Position numbers and translations under genes: made by a program. From assembly GCA_008933995.1 (NCBI GenBank), contig WARS01000036.1, positions 8,541,285 to 8,605,284 of the forward strand: 64,000 nt of DNA. Reading direction: 5' to 3'. The DNA comes from Datnioides undecimradiatus. Taxonomy: Eukaryota; Chordata; Actinopteri; Lobotiformes; Datnioididae. The notes below the pieces were generated by a model. That model had not been told where the DNA came from. It did no database searches and saw only the letters and a list, made by a program, of their open reading frames with translations. Positions 45,201 to 53,000 of the stretch are shown here, one piece after another; position 1 is the first letter of the stretch; each line of letters starts with the position of its first letter.

Positions 45201-46152
45201 CCCTTTTGCATTTTTGGCTGTGTTATTTTCTGACATTGTGTGTTCAGTCCCCTTTTAAACATGCGACCAGCATAGTGCCTCCCCATTAATCTGATTTTAT
45301 TTTCAAGGGAAATATTTGCACGAGCTCTCCAAATGCCTTTAGCCGCCGCTGAGGTCGCAATTAATTCATTTATGCTGCTTTTATTCATAACATCAGCTGT
45401 ATGATCAAAAGATGTTGCGTTCATGTTTTAAATTATTTGAAAACCCCATAAATGCTCATAAGTCAACCAGTTATATTGGTACTGGACGTGGAAGCTGCAG
45501 CCTTTTTCGGGGACCTGAAAGGTGATCGGTATGAAAATGTTGCCTCTTCTGACCAGATTTGGGGGAACAAACACTGTTGTGTGAGACAGTTTGTGGAATG
45601 CCCTCACATGATGGCCTGCTGCTTATTTATCAAGCAGGAATGCAGGCGGCTGGCATGTTTTCCCTGGAGAAATATTTATGTCAGAACATTACCCGATGTG
45701 ATTAGGTCAAATATTGTTTTTTTTTTTCAAGACTGTTATAATGTAAAAGAGTTATTCCCAGGTGCGCCCTTAGCATTTCTCTTTTATGTTGACACAGGAT
45801 TTTTTTATTTTTTTTTTTTTGCATGTGAGGGAGCTCAGTCTGTAATGAGTCTCACTAGTGTCACAACACAAATATTCCCCTTTATTGACTATTGAAGAGG
45901 CCCTTTAAACAAGGACATCTGACACCAGGTTCATTTTATCTGTTGTATTTTTAACCTGAAAGGTACTTTCCTGAAGTTCAAAAGGATGGACTGACCAACC
46001 AGGTGAATAACCCCGAGGTGGGCGTGGACATCACCCGCCCAGACACCTTCATCCGCCAGCAGATCATGGCTCTGAGGGTGATGACCAACAAGTTGAAAAA
46101 TGCCTACAATGGCAATGATATCTACTTTCAAGATTCAAGTAAGCAACATGAT

Positions 46153-46207
<55 letters not shown>

Positions 46208-46953
46208 ACAACATGCAACTTAAGGCAGGAAAAGTATTTTTAGTCATGCCCTTCTCGTCCTGGTTGGTCAAGTTTATGCTCCAATCTGTCACTCATCTTG
46301 ATAACATGTCTACTTTGAAATGCTACCTAAGCCTGAGGCAGGTAATCAGCGTCAGTGACGCCACAAGAGACACTAAAGGAGCAAAAAACGAACACAGCCA
46401 GTGTGCAGTAAAAAAAACAAAAGGATGTGTAACCCTGATGAAAGCAGTTATGAAAGAAGGCTGCACACTGAGTCTGAAGTTTGATACACTCTCTCCTGAA
46501 ATTATCACCTTTTAAACTGATAGTTGAAGGTACTTAGGCAACAATTCTCCTGTTGTCCCCATAAATAACTCACATTTGATCAAAACATTTGATCTAGTAA
46601 AATTGTAACAGCCTCAACAATGTGAAAAAGTTGCATTTTGTACCTTTAAAGCAACAGTTTAGGGCTAAAAAACAGGATTAATTGTCAACTAATTTGCGTT
46701 TTCAGTGATATGCTCAGCCTGGCTCATGTTTTGCTATGGTGTTGCAGGCGACGAAGGTAGTGGCTCAGGCAGCGGCAGCGGCTGCACAGAGGTCTGCCCC
46801 ACAGACATGGACGGTGCTGCCACTGAAGCTCCGGTGGTAGAAGCCGACCGGAGTGGGCCTGTGGACAACTCTGCCCCACTCCGTGTACCCTCTGTAGCCC
46901 TGCCAACCACGCTGGCTCTCTCAGCCCTGGCACTCCACCGACAATGGAGATAA
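2290..46953 (+). CDS. gpc6: Glypican-6, 3' seven coding exons (partial gene, 5' end outside window)
   Basis: Joined coding segments are 2290-2681, 8154-8319, 24592-24722, 25372-25515, 44815-44951, 45963-46138 and 46748-46953. They give 1352 nt, i.e. 450 residues plus stop once one upstream base completes the first codon. Human GPC6 is about 555 residues in nine exons, so roughly 105 residues (signal peptide and first cysteines) in two exons should lie to the left. All junctions are GT-AG and frame-consistent; the intron phases seen are 1,0,1,0,0,2,1. The protein shows the glypican cysteine signature in exon 4, near-identity to GPC6 in many blocks (for example the segment with [10 protein letters not shown] and [17 protein letters not shown]), a Ser-Gly run for heparan sulfate, and a hydrophobic C-terminal GPI signal. 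Glypicans are GPI-anchored heparan sulfate proteoglycans at the plasma membrane that modulate Hedgehog, Wnt and other ligands. Teleosts may have a and b paralogues; linkage to dct marks this locus, but I cannot assign the letter. Confidence 0.96.
3657..3703. repeat. (TG)n microsatellite with TGTC interruptions
   Basis: About 47 bases of TG dinucleotides broken twice by TC, within gpc6 intron 3. The Val-Cys repeat read from one frame is an artefact of the repeat. Confidence 0.95.
4759..4786. repeat. (TTA)n trinucleotide microsatellite
   Basis: About nine uninterrupted TTA units in gpc6 intron 3. Confidence 0.95.
8154..8319 (+). CDS. gpc6: gpc6 coding exon 4, glypican cysteine signature
   Basis: The exon starts with GTA (Val) after CAG at 8151-8153 and ends before GTAAGT at 8320. 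It is 166 nt, phase 0 in and phase 1 out. It carries the family signature in the form C-x2-C-x-G-x6-P-C-x3-C-x5-G-C (residues CPFCQG, then KPCKNYC, then MKGC), followed by the conserved LANQADLD. These cysteines form the disulfides that hold the glypican core together. Confidence 0.97.
12365..12435 (-). repeat. Short, degraded fragment of the teleost tRNA-derived SINE-like repeat
   Basis: The stretch resembling GGTCACCAGTCCATCACAG followed by a CACTC/CTCACACC-rich part resembles the reverse orientation of the element seen at 32282. It is short and diverged, so the call is tentative. Confidence 0.35.
13380..13610 (-). repeat. Teleost tRNA-derived SINE-like repeat, reverse orientation, internally deleted
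   Basis: Reading the + strand, it shows CTTATTCTGTTCAGGGTCG, then a CATTCACACTCACATTCACA segment, then AGAGTCACC and later CCCACGCAGCAAACTGGGAG. I recognise this order as the reverse complement of a very common teleost interspersed repeat whose forward form is at 32282-32573. Family name not assigned; recognition is from memory. Confidence 0.65.
17315..17432 (-). repeat. Fragment of the teleost hAT-like non-autonomous repeat, reverse orientation
   Basis: Contains CTGTAGTGGAGTAAAATCTA, then TTTAAGTAGAAGTATAC and CATGAAAAGAAAGTACCTC. These are the reverse complement of the motifs (CTACTCCA, ACTTTTTACT) in the better copy at 34620. Diverged. Confidence 0.55.
18540..18850. repeat. Unclassified teleost interspersed repeat
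   Basis: The segment with GAGCTGGTAGAGGCCAAAAA, GTTGGACTTACATTCACTGA and CCATGTGTGCTGGATGGCTA, followed by TTCACCATATAAACTT, is one I recognise as recurring in perciform genomic sequences. No coding capacity and no terminal repeat structure was seen. Confidence 0.5.
19770..20312. repeat. Unclassified teleost interspersed repeat with GCTAGC/TGTTAGCATG motifs
   Basis: It starts with GCATGCTAGCAG and TGTTAGCATGCTTACATGC, passes through CATTAAACACAAAGCAAGG and GGCTGATGGTAATGTC, and ends with GAGATATATCAGTCTGGACC and CCATAGAGTCACACCGCTAT. The same ordered motifs recur in many teleost loci as far as I recall. It is non-coding; the family is not identified. Confidence 0.55.
22744..22779. repeat. 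G10 run followed by (TTTG)n tetranucleotide repeat
   Basis: Ten G residues at 22744-22753 abut six to seven TTTG units in gpc6 intron 4. On the other strand this reads as poly-C after CAAA units. Confidence 0.9.
24592..24722 (+). CDS. gpc6: gpc6 coding exon 5
   Basis: The acceptor is ATGACAG at 24585-24591 and the donor GTATGT at 24723. The 131 nt plus one base from exon 4 make 44 codons, ending in phase 0. The product reads [19 protein letters not shown] and then [14 protein letters not shown], nearly identical to vertebrate GPC6. It follows a 16.3-kb intron. Confidence 0.96.
24723..25371 (+). other. gpc6 intron 5 (649 nt)
   Basis: Short intron beginning GTATGT and ending TTGCAG. No repeat or second exon recognised. 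Confidence 0.9.
25372..25515 (+). CDS. gpc6: gpc6 coding exon 6
   Basis: The exon is 144 nt (48 codons), phase 0 at both ends, with acceptor TTGCAG at 25366-25371 and donor GTAAGG at 25516. It begins [10 protein letters not shown] and ends with [13 protein letters not shown]. The middle (about 15 residues after QPKP) differs most from mammals. The [10 protein letters not shown] stretch is the basic loop region where some glypicans are cleaved by proprotein convertases; cleavage of this protein is not shown by the sequence. Confidence 0.96.
27914..28075 (+). repeat. tRNA-derived SINE copy
   Basis: The 5' part reads GGGGCATCCTGGTGGTTGAG, TGGTTAGCACGCAACCACAA, CGTTCTGGGTTC. It resembles a tRNA-derived SINE head with an A-box-like TGGTTGAGTGG and a degraded B box (GGTTCTTGATTC). 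After a ten-base C run it continues with the CCTGCTTGTCTCTATTCTC region and ends in an A-rich tail (AAAAATTTAAAAAATGG). Diverged and probably inactive. Confidence 0.65.
30830..30869. repeat. (TG)20 microsatellite
   Basis: Forty-base pure GT/TG tract in gpc6 intron 6. Confidence 0.97.
32282..32573 (+). repeat. Teleost tRNA-derived SINE-like repeat, near full length
   Basis: It begins GGTGGCAGCATGGTGGATCA and continues GCTGCCTCACAGCAAGAAAG. Later blocks are TGACTGTGTGATTGTCTGTC, CAGTGATCTGCCCAGGGCAT and GAGCTCCAGCCTGCCATGAC, with a GATTAGGAG/AATGAATAAA tail. This order matches a very abundant teleost repeat with a tRNA-like head and an unrelated body, and it is the forward version of the copy at 13380. 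Diverged across its length. Confidence 0.7.
34620..34975 (+). repeat. Teleost hAT-like non-autonomous repeat, 3' end truncated
   Basis: Starts with the typical terminus CAGAGGTGGAA and AAGTACATTTACTCA. It continues with CCATTTTATGCTACTTTATA, CATCTACTCCAATACATTAA and ACTTTTTACTTTG, then TATAGTTACAAAGTC. The inner part includes CATAAAGTAGTTAACATTCA, TCCACCTCCAGCAGCTGCAA and TGAAATGC. I recognise this as a very common teleost element. The expected 3' terminus (CCACCACTG) is absent. Confidence 0.65.
39187..39247. repeat. (GT)n microsatellite, about 60 bases
   Basis: GT tract with one GC interruption near 39222. It follows a T run and lies in gpc6 intron 6. Confidence 0.97.
41032..41393. mobile_element. 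362-bp MITE with terminal inverted repeats and TA target duplication
   Basis: The left end reads CACTCACCAGACACTTCATT followed by AGGTAGACTT. The reverse complement of the right end reads CGCTCACTGGCGACTTCATG followed by AGGTACACTT. These match at 23 of 30 positions. A TA dinucleotide directly flanks both ends (41030-41031 and 41394-41395), the target signature of Tc1/mariner-type insertions. An internal ACCAAAATATTAGGTGCACC resembles the usual inner terminus of this abundant teleost element. It has no coding capacity, so any movement would have needed a transposase supplied elsewhere. Confidence 0.75.
42095..42126. repeat. (GAAA)n microsatellite
   Basis: Seven to eight GAAA units in gpc6 intron 6. 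Confidence 0.95.
42915..42935. repeat. (CA)10 microsatellite
   Basis: Twenty-one bases of pure CA repeat in gpc6 intron 6. Confidence 0.95.
44815..44951 (+). CDS. gpc6: gpc6 coding exon 7
   Basis: The exon follows the 19.3-kb intron 6, starting after the acceptor TTAAG at 44810-44814. It ends before GTAAAG at 44952 in phase 2. The 45 full codons begin [15 protein letters not shown] and include [20 protein letters not shown], with one Asn-Ala-Ser glycosylation sequon and a conserved Cys before Trp-Asn-Gly. Confidence 0.95.
44952..45962 (+). other. gpc6 intron 7 (1011 nt)
   Basis: Begins GTAAAG and ends AAAG. It contains a 147-codon open frame (45452-45895) with no recognised domain that crosses poly-T tracts; I treat it as chance. 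No repeat recognised. Confidence 0.85.
45963..46138 (+). CDS. gpc6: gpc6 coding exon 8
   Basis: The exon starts with the G that completes Arg (AG|G) after the AG at 45961-45962. It ends in phase 1 before GTAAGC at 46139. It encodes [19 protein letters not shown] and the very conserved block [20 protein letters not shown], then [11 protein letters not shown] (CA)n microsatellite begins 20 bases past the donor. Confidence 0.96.
46139..46747 (+). other. gpc6 intron 8 (609 nt)
   Basis: Begins GTAAGC and ends TTGCAG. A (CA)n tract occupies 46158-46204. The exon 8 reading frame continues through the donor and the CA tract (as Thr-His) to a stop at 46513-46515. Confidence 0.9.
46158..46204. repeat. 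(CA)23 microsatellite just inside gpc6 intron 8
   Basis: A 47-base pure CA tract beginning 19 bases after the first base of the exon 8 donor. CA repeats near donors can bind hnRNP L and influence splicing; whether this one does is not shown. Confidence 0.97.
46748..46953 (+). CDS. gpc6: gpc6 last coding exon: GAG attachment sites and GPI signal
   Basis: Acceptor TTGCAG at 46742-46747; stop TAA at 46951-46953. The first two bases finish a Ser codon. Four consecutive Ser-Gly pairs (46759-46782), preceded by acidic DEG, are the expected heparan sulfate attachment cluster. Two cysteines flank the next residues (GCTEVC). The C-terminus has a variable linker, then a hydrophobic stretch ([14 protein letters not shown]) and a short basic tail, HRQWR, consistent with a GPI-addition signal. 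The likely omega site is near DNSA. The linker is much less conserved than the core, as is usual for glypicans. Confidence 0.95.
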
Positions 46954-48552
46954 TGCTGGAGGAACTGGCTAAACAGGGACAGCAGGGTTTTTTTGTTTTT
47001 TTTTCCTTTTTTGCAGTTTTTGTATTCAGGCAGATTGGAGCTACAGTCAAGCAGACAACATTCAGGCTGCCAGCCTCCAGGCGAGAGGAGACTGCTCTGA
47101 AAAAGCGAGCAGTCATGCATCGTGATTTCCCACTTTCCCAAAGATCGTGCAGTGCCATCCTTTGACTTGATATTTTATGGCATCACTTCACCATCTATCA
47201 CTGATGCCGACTCAACAAACTCTGCTTCAGAGATTTCTTGCACATATGGCAGGTATTAATGTAGGTCTCCATGTGGAAAAATATAACACGCACTTTGATT
47301 GTTTTGATTTTTTTTAAATGCAAACATTTTTTGTGTGTTGAAAAATGTTGAGAATGTGGTTATTTGATGCACCTAAAAGAGGCACAATAAGTTTAATATA
47401 TGTTTCACATTATATTTTGAAACAAATACAAAGGATAATGATGAGATTCAGGAACATGTGGTTTCCAGCTAAAACTTTAATTGAATCCTTTTTCCACTGT
47501 CATTAAATCATGTGCCAATTATCAATTTTTGATGAATGGATATTCATCAAGGTTGTCAAAAATCCTTACTTGTTTTGAGATCAGATGCAGCCATTGAATC
47601 ATGTTGCTTTATTGTATGTTTCAAAATCATTTCAACCATGAAGTTTGGCAAGAGGTTAGGTATATGTTACAGGTCGGTCCTGGATCTGCTCTGCTCTTAG
47701 CTACCTGCTGAAGCTGTTCAACAGCTGCCTTGTGCTCAAACTCACATTTTGTTAAAAGAAATAAGAGAGGCATTTTATATACTCTTTTGCCTTGCAACTA
47801 ATTTATTACCTGCAAAAATATTCTCATATCATGCTGGTTTCTCAGGCTTGGCTTCAGGAGTAGACAGAATTAATAAGGAGCATTTATTGACACTCAGAGA
47901 AAGTGCAGCAAATATACAGTCATGCTGGGTTCTGTAGTGCTGTGGGGTGCATGTCCTGGTGTGTAATCAATCAGTTTATGTCAAAGGGGCCTAAACAAAT
48001 TCAAATCCTCACTGATATCTAATGACTGATCGTTTATTATCAGTAGGAGTGAGCTGCTATCCAGTGTGTCTCCACATAACCAATTTAAAGGCTCACACAG
48101 TCATATAGGAGATACACACGTCAATGATTTCTAAAAGATATTTGAATGTTTCCCAAACATTATCTTCTGACGTTATGAAGCTTTATAAAGAGGGTCCTAC
48201 ACACCAGTGGGAAATCTCGACCTTATTCTTTGTGTTTAAAGGGTAACATGTACGTTGCGGTGTGAAAGGCACAGCTATTCAATACAGAATCACCATCACA
48301 CAGACTGCTGCTAGATCTAGTGCTGCTATAACCTTTATATTGATTAACAGTATTTGGGGCTTATAAAGTTTACTGCTGCTTCTTGAGAAAATTTGAGAAT
48401 TGTTTCCACAAACATTAACCATTTTAGAAGATGAGGTAATTCTGGATTTGCATACACAGGGGCAGCAGGAGCACAACAAAGTGTGTGTTTGCCGCTTTTT
48501 GCACATGTGATTACATAGCCAAAGCTTACCCTGTAACTGCTTTCACAGTTTG

Positions 48553-48558
48553 AATAAA
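48553..48558 (+). terminator. Candidate gpc6 poly(A) signal AATAAA
   Basis: AATAAA in TTTGAATAAAATAG, 1.6 kb after the gpc6 stop codon. Use cannot be told from sequence alone. Confidence 0.35.
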
Positions 48559-49239
48559 ATAGTCATTAAAATGTGCATTGTGGTGTTTGAAAAGCCACAA
48601 AATGGAAAAACTGACAGTTAAAAAGTCAAGTTAAATTTTGCTATTTCTGAAATTTTATTACCACAGTTATGTAAAAGGTGGGGGATTTATTAAGAGAAGA
48701 AGCAGCAAACAGCACACAGCGGTTACTGGAAATGCAAAGAAAGGGTCCCTAAATTTATCTGTAAAGCTTGAATGGTTATGTCTGCAGCACAGACAGGCTT
48801 GAAGCCGACCACAGTCACCTGTGAAATGAGAATCTGTGGAGACCGGACAGGGCTGAATGCTTCAGTGAAGCTCCTCAGTAGAGCGTACTTACAGAGAATG
48901 TGAGAGGCCTGGCACTGCTGAGGGGGGCGGACAAAACCAGGCTGTATGTACGTCCACTGTTCTCTGAGAGCCCGTCAGCTCCATAACCACCAGGCCAGCT
49001 AAGCTTACATATCCAAGGAATTAACTAGTGTTATGCCCTTAGCAGTGTATCAATGAATATTTGTTGAGCTTTTCATTATTGCATTTACGTCAGCCTTCGC
49101 ATCCACATTGCAAGAACAACAATATAGAGAAAATATGTCAAAGGTGTCATTTAAAAGGATTCTTTATTATGAATATGGATCTTACAGGATGCCCTTTTTA
49201 TGTTTTGTATCATTGAACTTTTAATGGTAATATTTTTGC

Positions 49240-49245
49240 AATAAA
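49240..49245 (+). terminator. Candidate gpc6 poly(A) signal AATAAA
   Basis: AATAAA in TTTTTGCAATAAAATACTG, 2.3 kb after the gpc6 stop. This context is typical of used poly(A) sites. Confidence 0.45.
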
Positions 49246-49493
49246 ATACTGAAAATGGATGTCGGGTCAGACAAATTATGTGAAAAATAGAATTAGCAGG
49301 AAACACAACACATTGACATTTTTTACAATCGGTGCATTTGCCGTATGAAGTTCAAATCCTAATGAGGTCATGTTTGTTTGGAGTTTGAAATCTAATTTCA
49401 GACTAACAGGGTTGAAGGACTAGTTGAGCGAATATGCCTTATTGTTTTTCAGTGCAATTAAGATTGCATTTGTGTTTTGTTACTGTTCTTGAG

Positions 49494-49507
49494 AATAAAT
49501 ATTTATT
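49494..49507. terminator. Palindromic bidirectional poly(A) signal between gpc6 and dct
   Basis: The 14-base palindrome AATAAATATTTATT has AATAAA on the + strand (49494-49499, for gpc6) and AATAAA on the - strand (49502-49507, for dct, 407 bases past its stop codon). A single site could end both convergent transcripts. That it is used on both strands is inference. Confidence 0.5.
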
Positions 49508-49676
49508 AAAAACATTCCAATATATTTGTTTTGTGGTGGCTGGGATGAAAAAAAAAACCTGTGAAAGGTACATAATCATGAAAGACTGATAGAGGTTTGG
49601 TCAAGCTTTTGTAAGCTCACTAATAACAACGAAACCTGTTACGCGTCACGCATTAATTTTTAATTGGGCTCAAAAT

Positions 49677-49719
49677 AAAATATTATTCTTAACTCAAATT
49701 GAGTTAAGAATAATATTTT
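49677..49719. repeat. 21-bp inverted repeat with a one-base centre
   Basis: Arms 49677-49697 and 49699-49719 are exactly complementary around A49698. The inner arms are TTAACTCAA and TTGAGTTAA. It lies between the 3' ends of the convergent genes, 195 bases past the dct stop codon on that gene's strand, so it may be within the dct 3' UTR. Confidence 0.9.
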
Positions 49720-49769
49720 TTTCACTGGATTCTACATGATTCATGTCATTGTTCTTATATGAAATCAGA

Positions 49770-49775
49770 TTTAAT
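49770..49775 (-). terminator. Candidate proximal dct poly(A) signal ATTAAA
   Basis: TTTAAT on the + strand reads as ATTAAA on the - strand, about 140 bases past the dct stop. If used, the 3' UTR would be short and would exclude the hairpin at 49677-49719. Confidence 0.3.
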
Positions 49776-49913
49776 ATCTAAGAGAAGGTGTAAAAGTGTC
49801 GTTTGTTTACGGGATTAATATTTCCCTCACAGTAGGGCCCGCAGAATATCGCAGCTTGGCTGTTCCATCTCTCTTAGGTATGTATAGGTGTGTTTGAGAA
49901 CAACAGGTGAAAT

Positions 49914-50089
49914 CTATGCTTCCTCTGTGTACTTTCTATTTGTGAAGTCTGCTTTTATCAGAGGCTCAAAGCCTCTGTTTCTCCGCTGACGCAGGTAGAG
50001 CACAAAGATAAGGAGAAGCACCAGGAGACCAATGAAGACTCCCCCCAGAGTGGATCCCAGCACAAACACAGCCGGCCCTCCATCTGCCT
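49914..50089 (-). CDS. dct: dct coding exon 8, membrane helix and tail
   Basis: 176 nt including stop TAG (49914-49916), acceptor TTTACAG. It encodes a membrane helix (about residues 466-491, ending [12 protein letters not shown]), a basic stop-transfer RQRRNR, and a tail with FEPLI, a possible dileucine-like melanosome sorting signal, ending NRKYTEEA as in vertebrate DCT. Confidence 0.97.
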
Positions 50090-53000
50090 CTGTAAAGATG
50101 GAAGTACAGGCAGAGATATTCATAGAAACCTTTTTTTTTCTTGCAGCAGAAAACAAAATGATGTAAATTCTTTCTGACAAAATAAGATTTCGAAAACTTT
50201 TGCTCCATTATAACAAAACGGAATTTGATTGGTGTGAATCAGCATCAGTGACTCAGCATTACTTGACTGAGTTTGAAACTAACTTTCTTATTGAGCTTTT
50301 GCAACAAGAAATGCTTACACTGAGCAGATTAAATAAAAGTAGGATGTATTAGTGAACATTAGAGGTGCTTTTGGTACCTTCTGTAGCTTCATACTTACTG
50401 TACCAATACAAGAGTGGAGTCAATCCTCTCATCTAACTCTCAGCAAGAAAGAATATTTACCAAAATGTCAAAACTATGCCCTTCAACTTGTTCATTTTAA
50501 ACACTTGCTCACCATCAATGGCAATAGCATAGGAATATCCCAGCTGCTCGGATGTAACATATATCTCCTCATTGGTGATCGGAGGGAAGAAGGGAACCAT
50601 GTTGTAGTCCCTGTTATGACCAATGGGGGCCATCTCATCTGGGAAGGTGGCGTTGGATGGAGCAAACCTCCTCATCCACTCGTCGAAAATGGCATCAGTG
50701 AAAGCGTGGAGCACCTGCAAGATGAACAACCAGAAACACCACCGAGATTTTAATGATACCCACTCCACCATGTTTTGTTCAGAGTAAACCATGAAATCAG
50801 ACTCTGACCAGAAAGATGGGGTCGTTGGCTGCAGAATGAGACAAAGCACTGGTCCCGTTGAGCAAGGAGTGGACCAGGTTGTGCAGATTATTGACGGATT
50901 CATCCAGTTCACCATCTGGTTTTTCATACCCTTCAAGAGCGTTTCTGTCAGTTACCAAAGCAAAAAGTCTGTTAAACAGTAATTTTGCAAAGCCTCTTCA
51001 ACCTTAATTGGCATGTAGACAATTCCAGTCAGAGTGAAATAGCAGGTCTGCTATCTGCATATACAATTACTATTAGTGCTAAACAATTGAGCAGTACCTA
51101 AAACTAAAGGAGGAGTTGGTGAAGTATGGAGGGCTGTCAAAGTCTCTGATTCCAAGGCAACTTCTGACGTCATTCATGGTGGGCAGAGACATGTTTCCTC
51201 CCTCCATGAAGCCCCTCTGAATTAAGCCCTCGCTGGTTCCATTACAAAGAGTCACCAGGCGATTGTAATCATCCAAACTGCAAAAGAAAACAATTCAAAC
51301 ATAAAAAATAGTTAACTACCTTCAATCGAATTTTTTTTTAATCATTTTGCCCCACAATGTTTTTTTTCATCATAACGCAGTATATAATAATCAAGTCTTT
51401 TTCTCTCAGCGTCAATATTTTGTGCTGACCTGTTACAAACCACCCCCCATCTGGAGAATCTGGACTGGTTACTGATGAGGGACGGGTTGTCTGGGTTACG
51501 CCCCCCCAGCAGGGAGTCGGTACACACATCGCAATCACTTTGCCCCGTGGCAAAGTTCCAGTAAGGGACTGCAAAGTTCTCATTGCCGGTCAGTCTCTGC
51601 AAAGACCACAACAATTTTATTATTATCATTAGTTTACATTTGGGTTTAGTCATCAATGTGTGGTTTTAACAGCTAATCTGTGAGTCCTGATTGCTACAAT
51701 GGACCAGTGATTTTCTAAGTTTGGATCCAGTCTAGGATTTGCATATCCTCTATTTCTCTTCCCTGAGCTCTCCTCACTCTCTCTTCCTTCCAACATTTTC
51801 AACCAATTCTCTGCACCTTATATATCATTCACATTCATTCAAGAATTAGAAATATTTTGTGTTTAATCCAAAGTCTTTGTTCTTGGACACTGCAAACTTA
51901 TAAAATGTGGCTATGTCTTGTTGTTGACCTGCTCCTTAGTGATTAGAGTGATTCACAACAATTCAGTGAGTCTGTGGTATGTATTCACCAAAATGTCATT
52001 CATTTACAGACTGGATGCATAAACTATGTTGAAAAAAATTGCAACAAGATTTTATGTAGCTATGGTGTAGTAAAAACTCCAGTCGCTAACAATCGCCAAA
52101 TTTATGATTTTATATTAGGTGAAAAATGCAAATATTATGCATAAGGTAATAACACAATGAAAGGCTGATCGCCCAAAATTATAAATATTCATTTTCACAG
52201 TGACAGTACACAAGTTATTAATTCAAAGCCAACTGTTTGTAGAGTTACTGATCCTGTACAGGCATGTCAACATTAATTAGTCTGACAACATGTTCAAGAT
52301 TACACATACCTGGAGCTCTCTTTCCAAGCTGAGGAGGTGATACCTGTGCCAGGTGATGAATGCTGGGCCTTTGTGTGAGAAATCAATGGCTTTGAACGGA
52401 CGACCGGGACCTGCAGAGAAGTAGAAGTTCAGTAAGTGTGTGATCACAAAGCAATAATGTGCACAATACACACAAACATATATATATATATATAAACTTT
52501 TTTTTAAGGGAGGAGACGAACACTAGCTAATAGCTCCATCTATGCTGTTATTTTATGTTGCTGTTCAGAGTATGTTTACCTCAGTCATATTCATGAATCT
52601 GAACATATCATGTATGTGGTCAAAACTGATGAATTACTACTACATATAATCTGTCACTTGAAAATCATTAAGGGACTCAGTTTTCATTTACCAAGAAGAG
52701 TGTCTCGGACAGAGTAGTAATGTTGCCAGACAAAGAAGTCATAGATGGAGATGTTGGCAAACTGAGGCTCAGTTCCATTTGGCCCTAGGAGTCCCAGCCA
52801 GTGCTGGGTCGCAATGACATAATCTGGGTGGGTGGTGGTCTTGGCCAGTTCAAGAGCATTGAGGAACTCCTCGAGCTCTTCAGCGGTCAGGGAGTGGATG
52901 TTTTTCCGTACAATAGGGGCTTTCTTCTGGTTACAGTTTGGTCCGGTCCAGCCAAATTTGCACTGACCACAGTCGTGCCCTGCAAAGTTTCCTGCGACAC

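Larger units (their letters stand above)
46954..49494 (+). other. gpc6 3' untranslated region and flank (end not defined)
   Basis: Non-coding sequence following the gpc6 stop codon. Canonical AATAAA hexamers lie at 48553-48558, 49240-49245 and 49494-49499, so the 3' UTR may be 1.6-2.6 kb long if these are used. Open frames antisense to exon 9 (46724-47158) are shadows. No repeat recognised. Confidence 0.5.

Noticed and set aside
45452-45895. 147-codon + frame in gpc6 intron 7
   Set aside because: No recognisable domain; it crosses poly-T tracts that give Phe runs and lies wholly between two well-defined gpc6 exons. Best explained as chance.
3657-46204. Regularly spaced short repeats considered as a CRISPR array or satellite
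   Set aside because: All are simple di-, tri- or tetranucleotide microsatellites in vertebrate introns; no repeat-spacer structure.
46724-47158. Two overlapping - frames of 135-144 codons opposite gpc6 exon 9
   Set aside because: They are antisense shadows of the GC-rich last coding exon and start of the 3' UTR.
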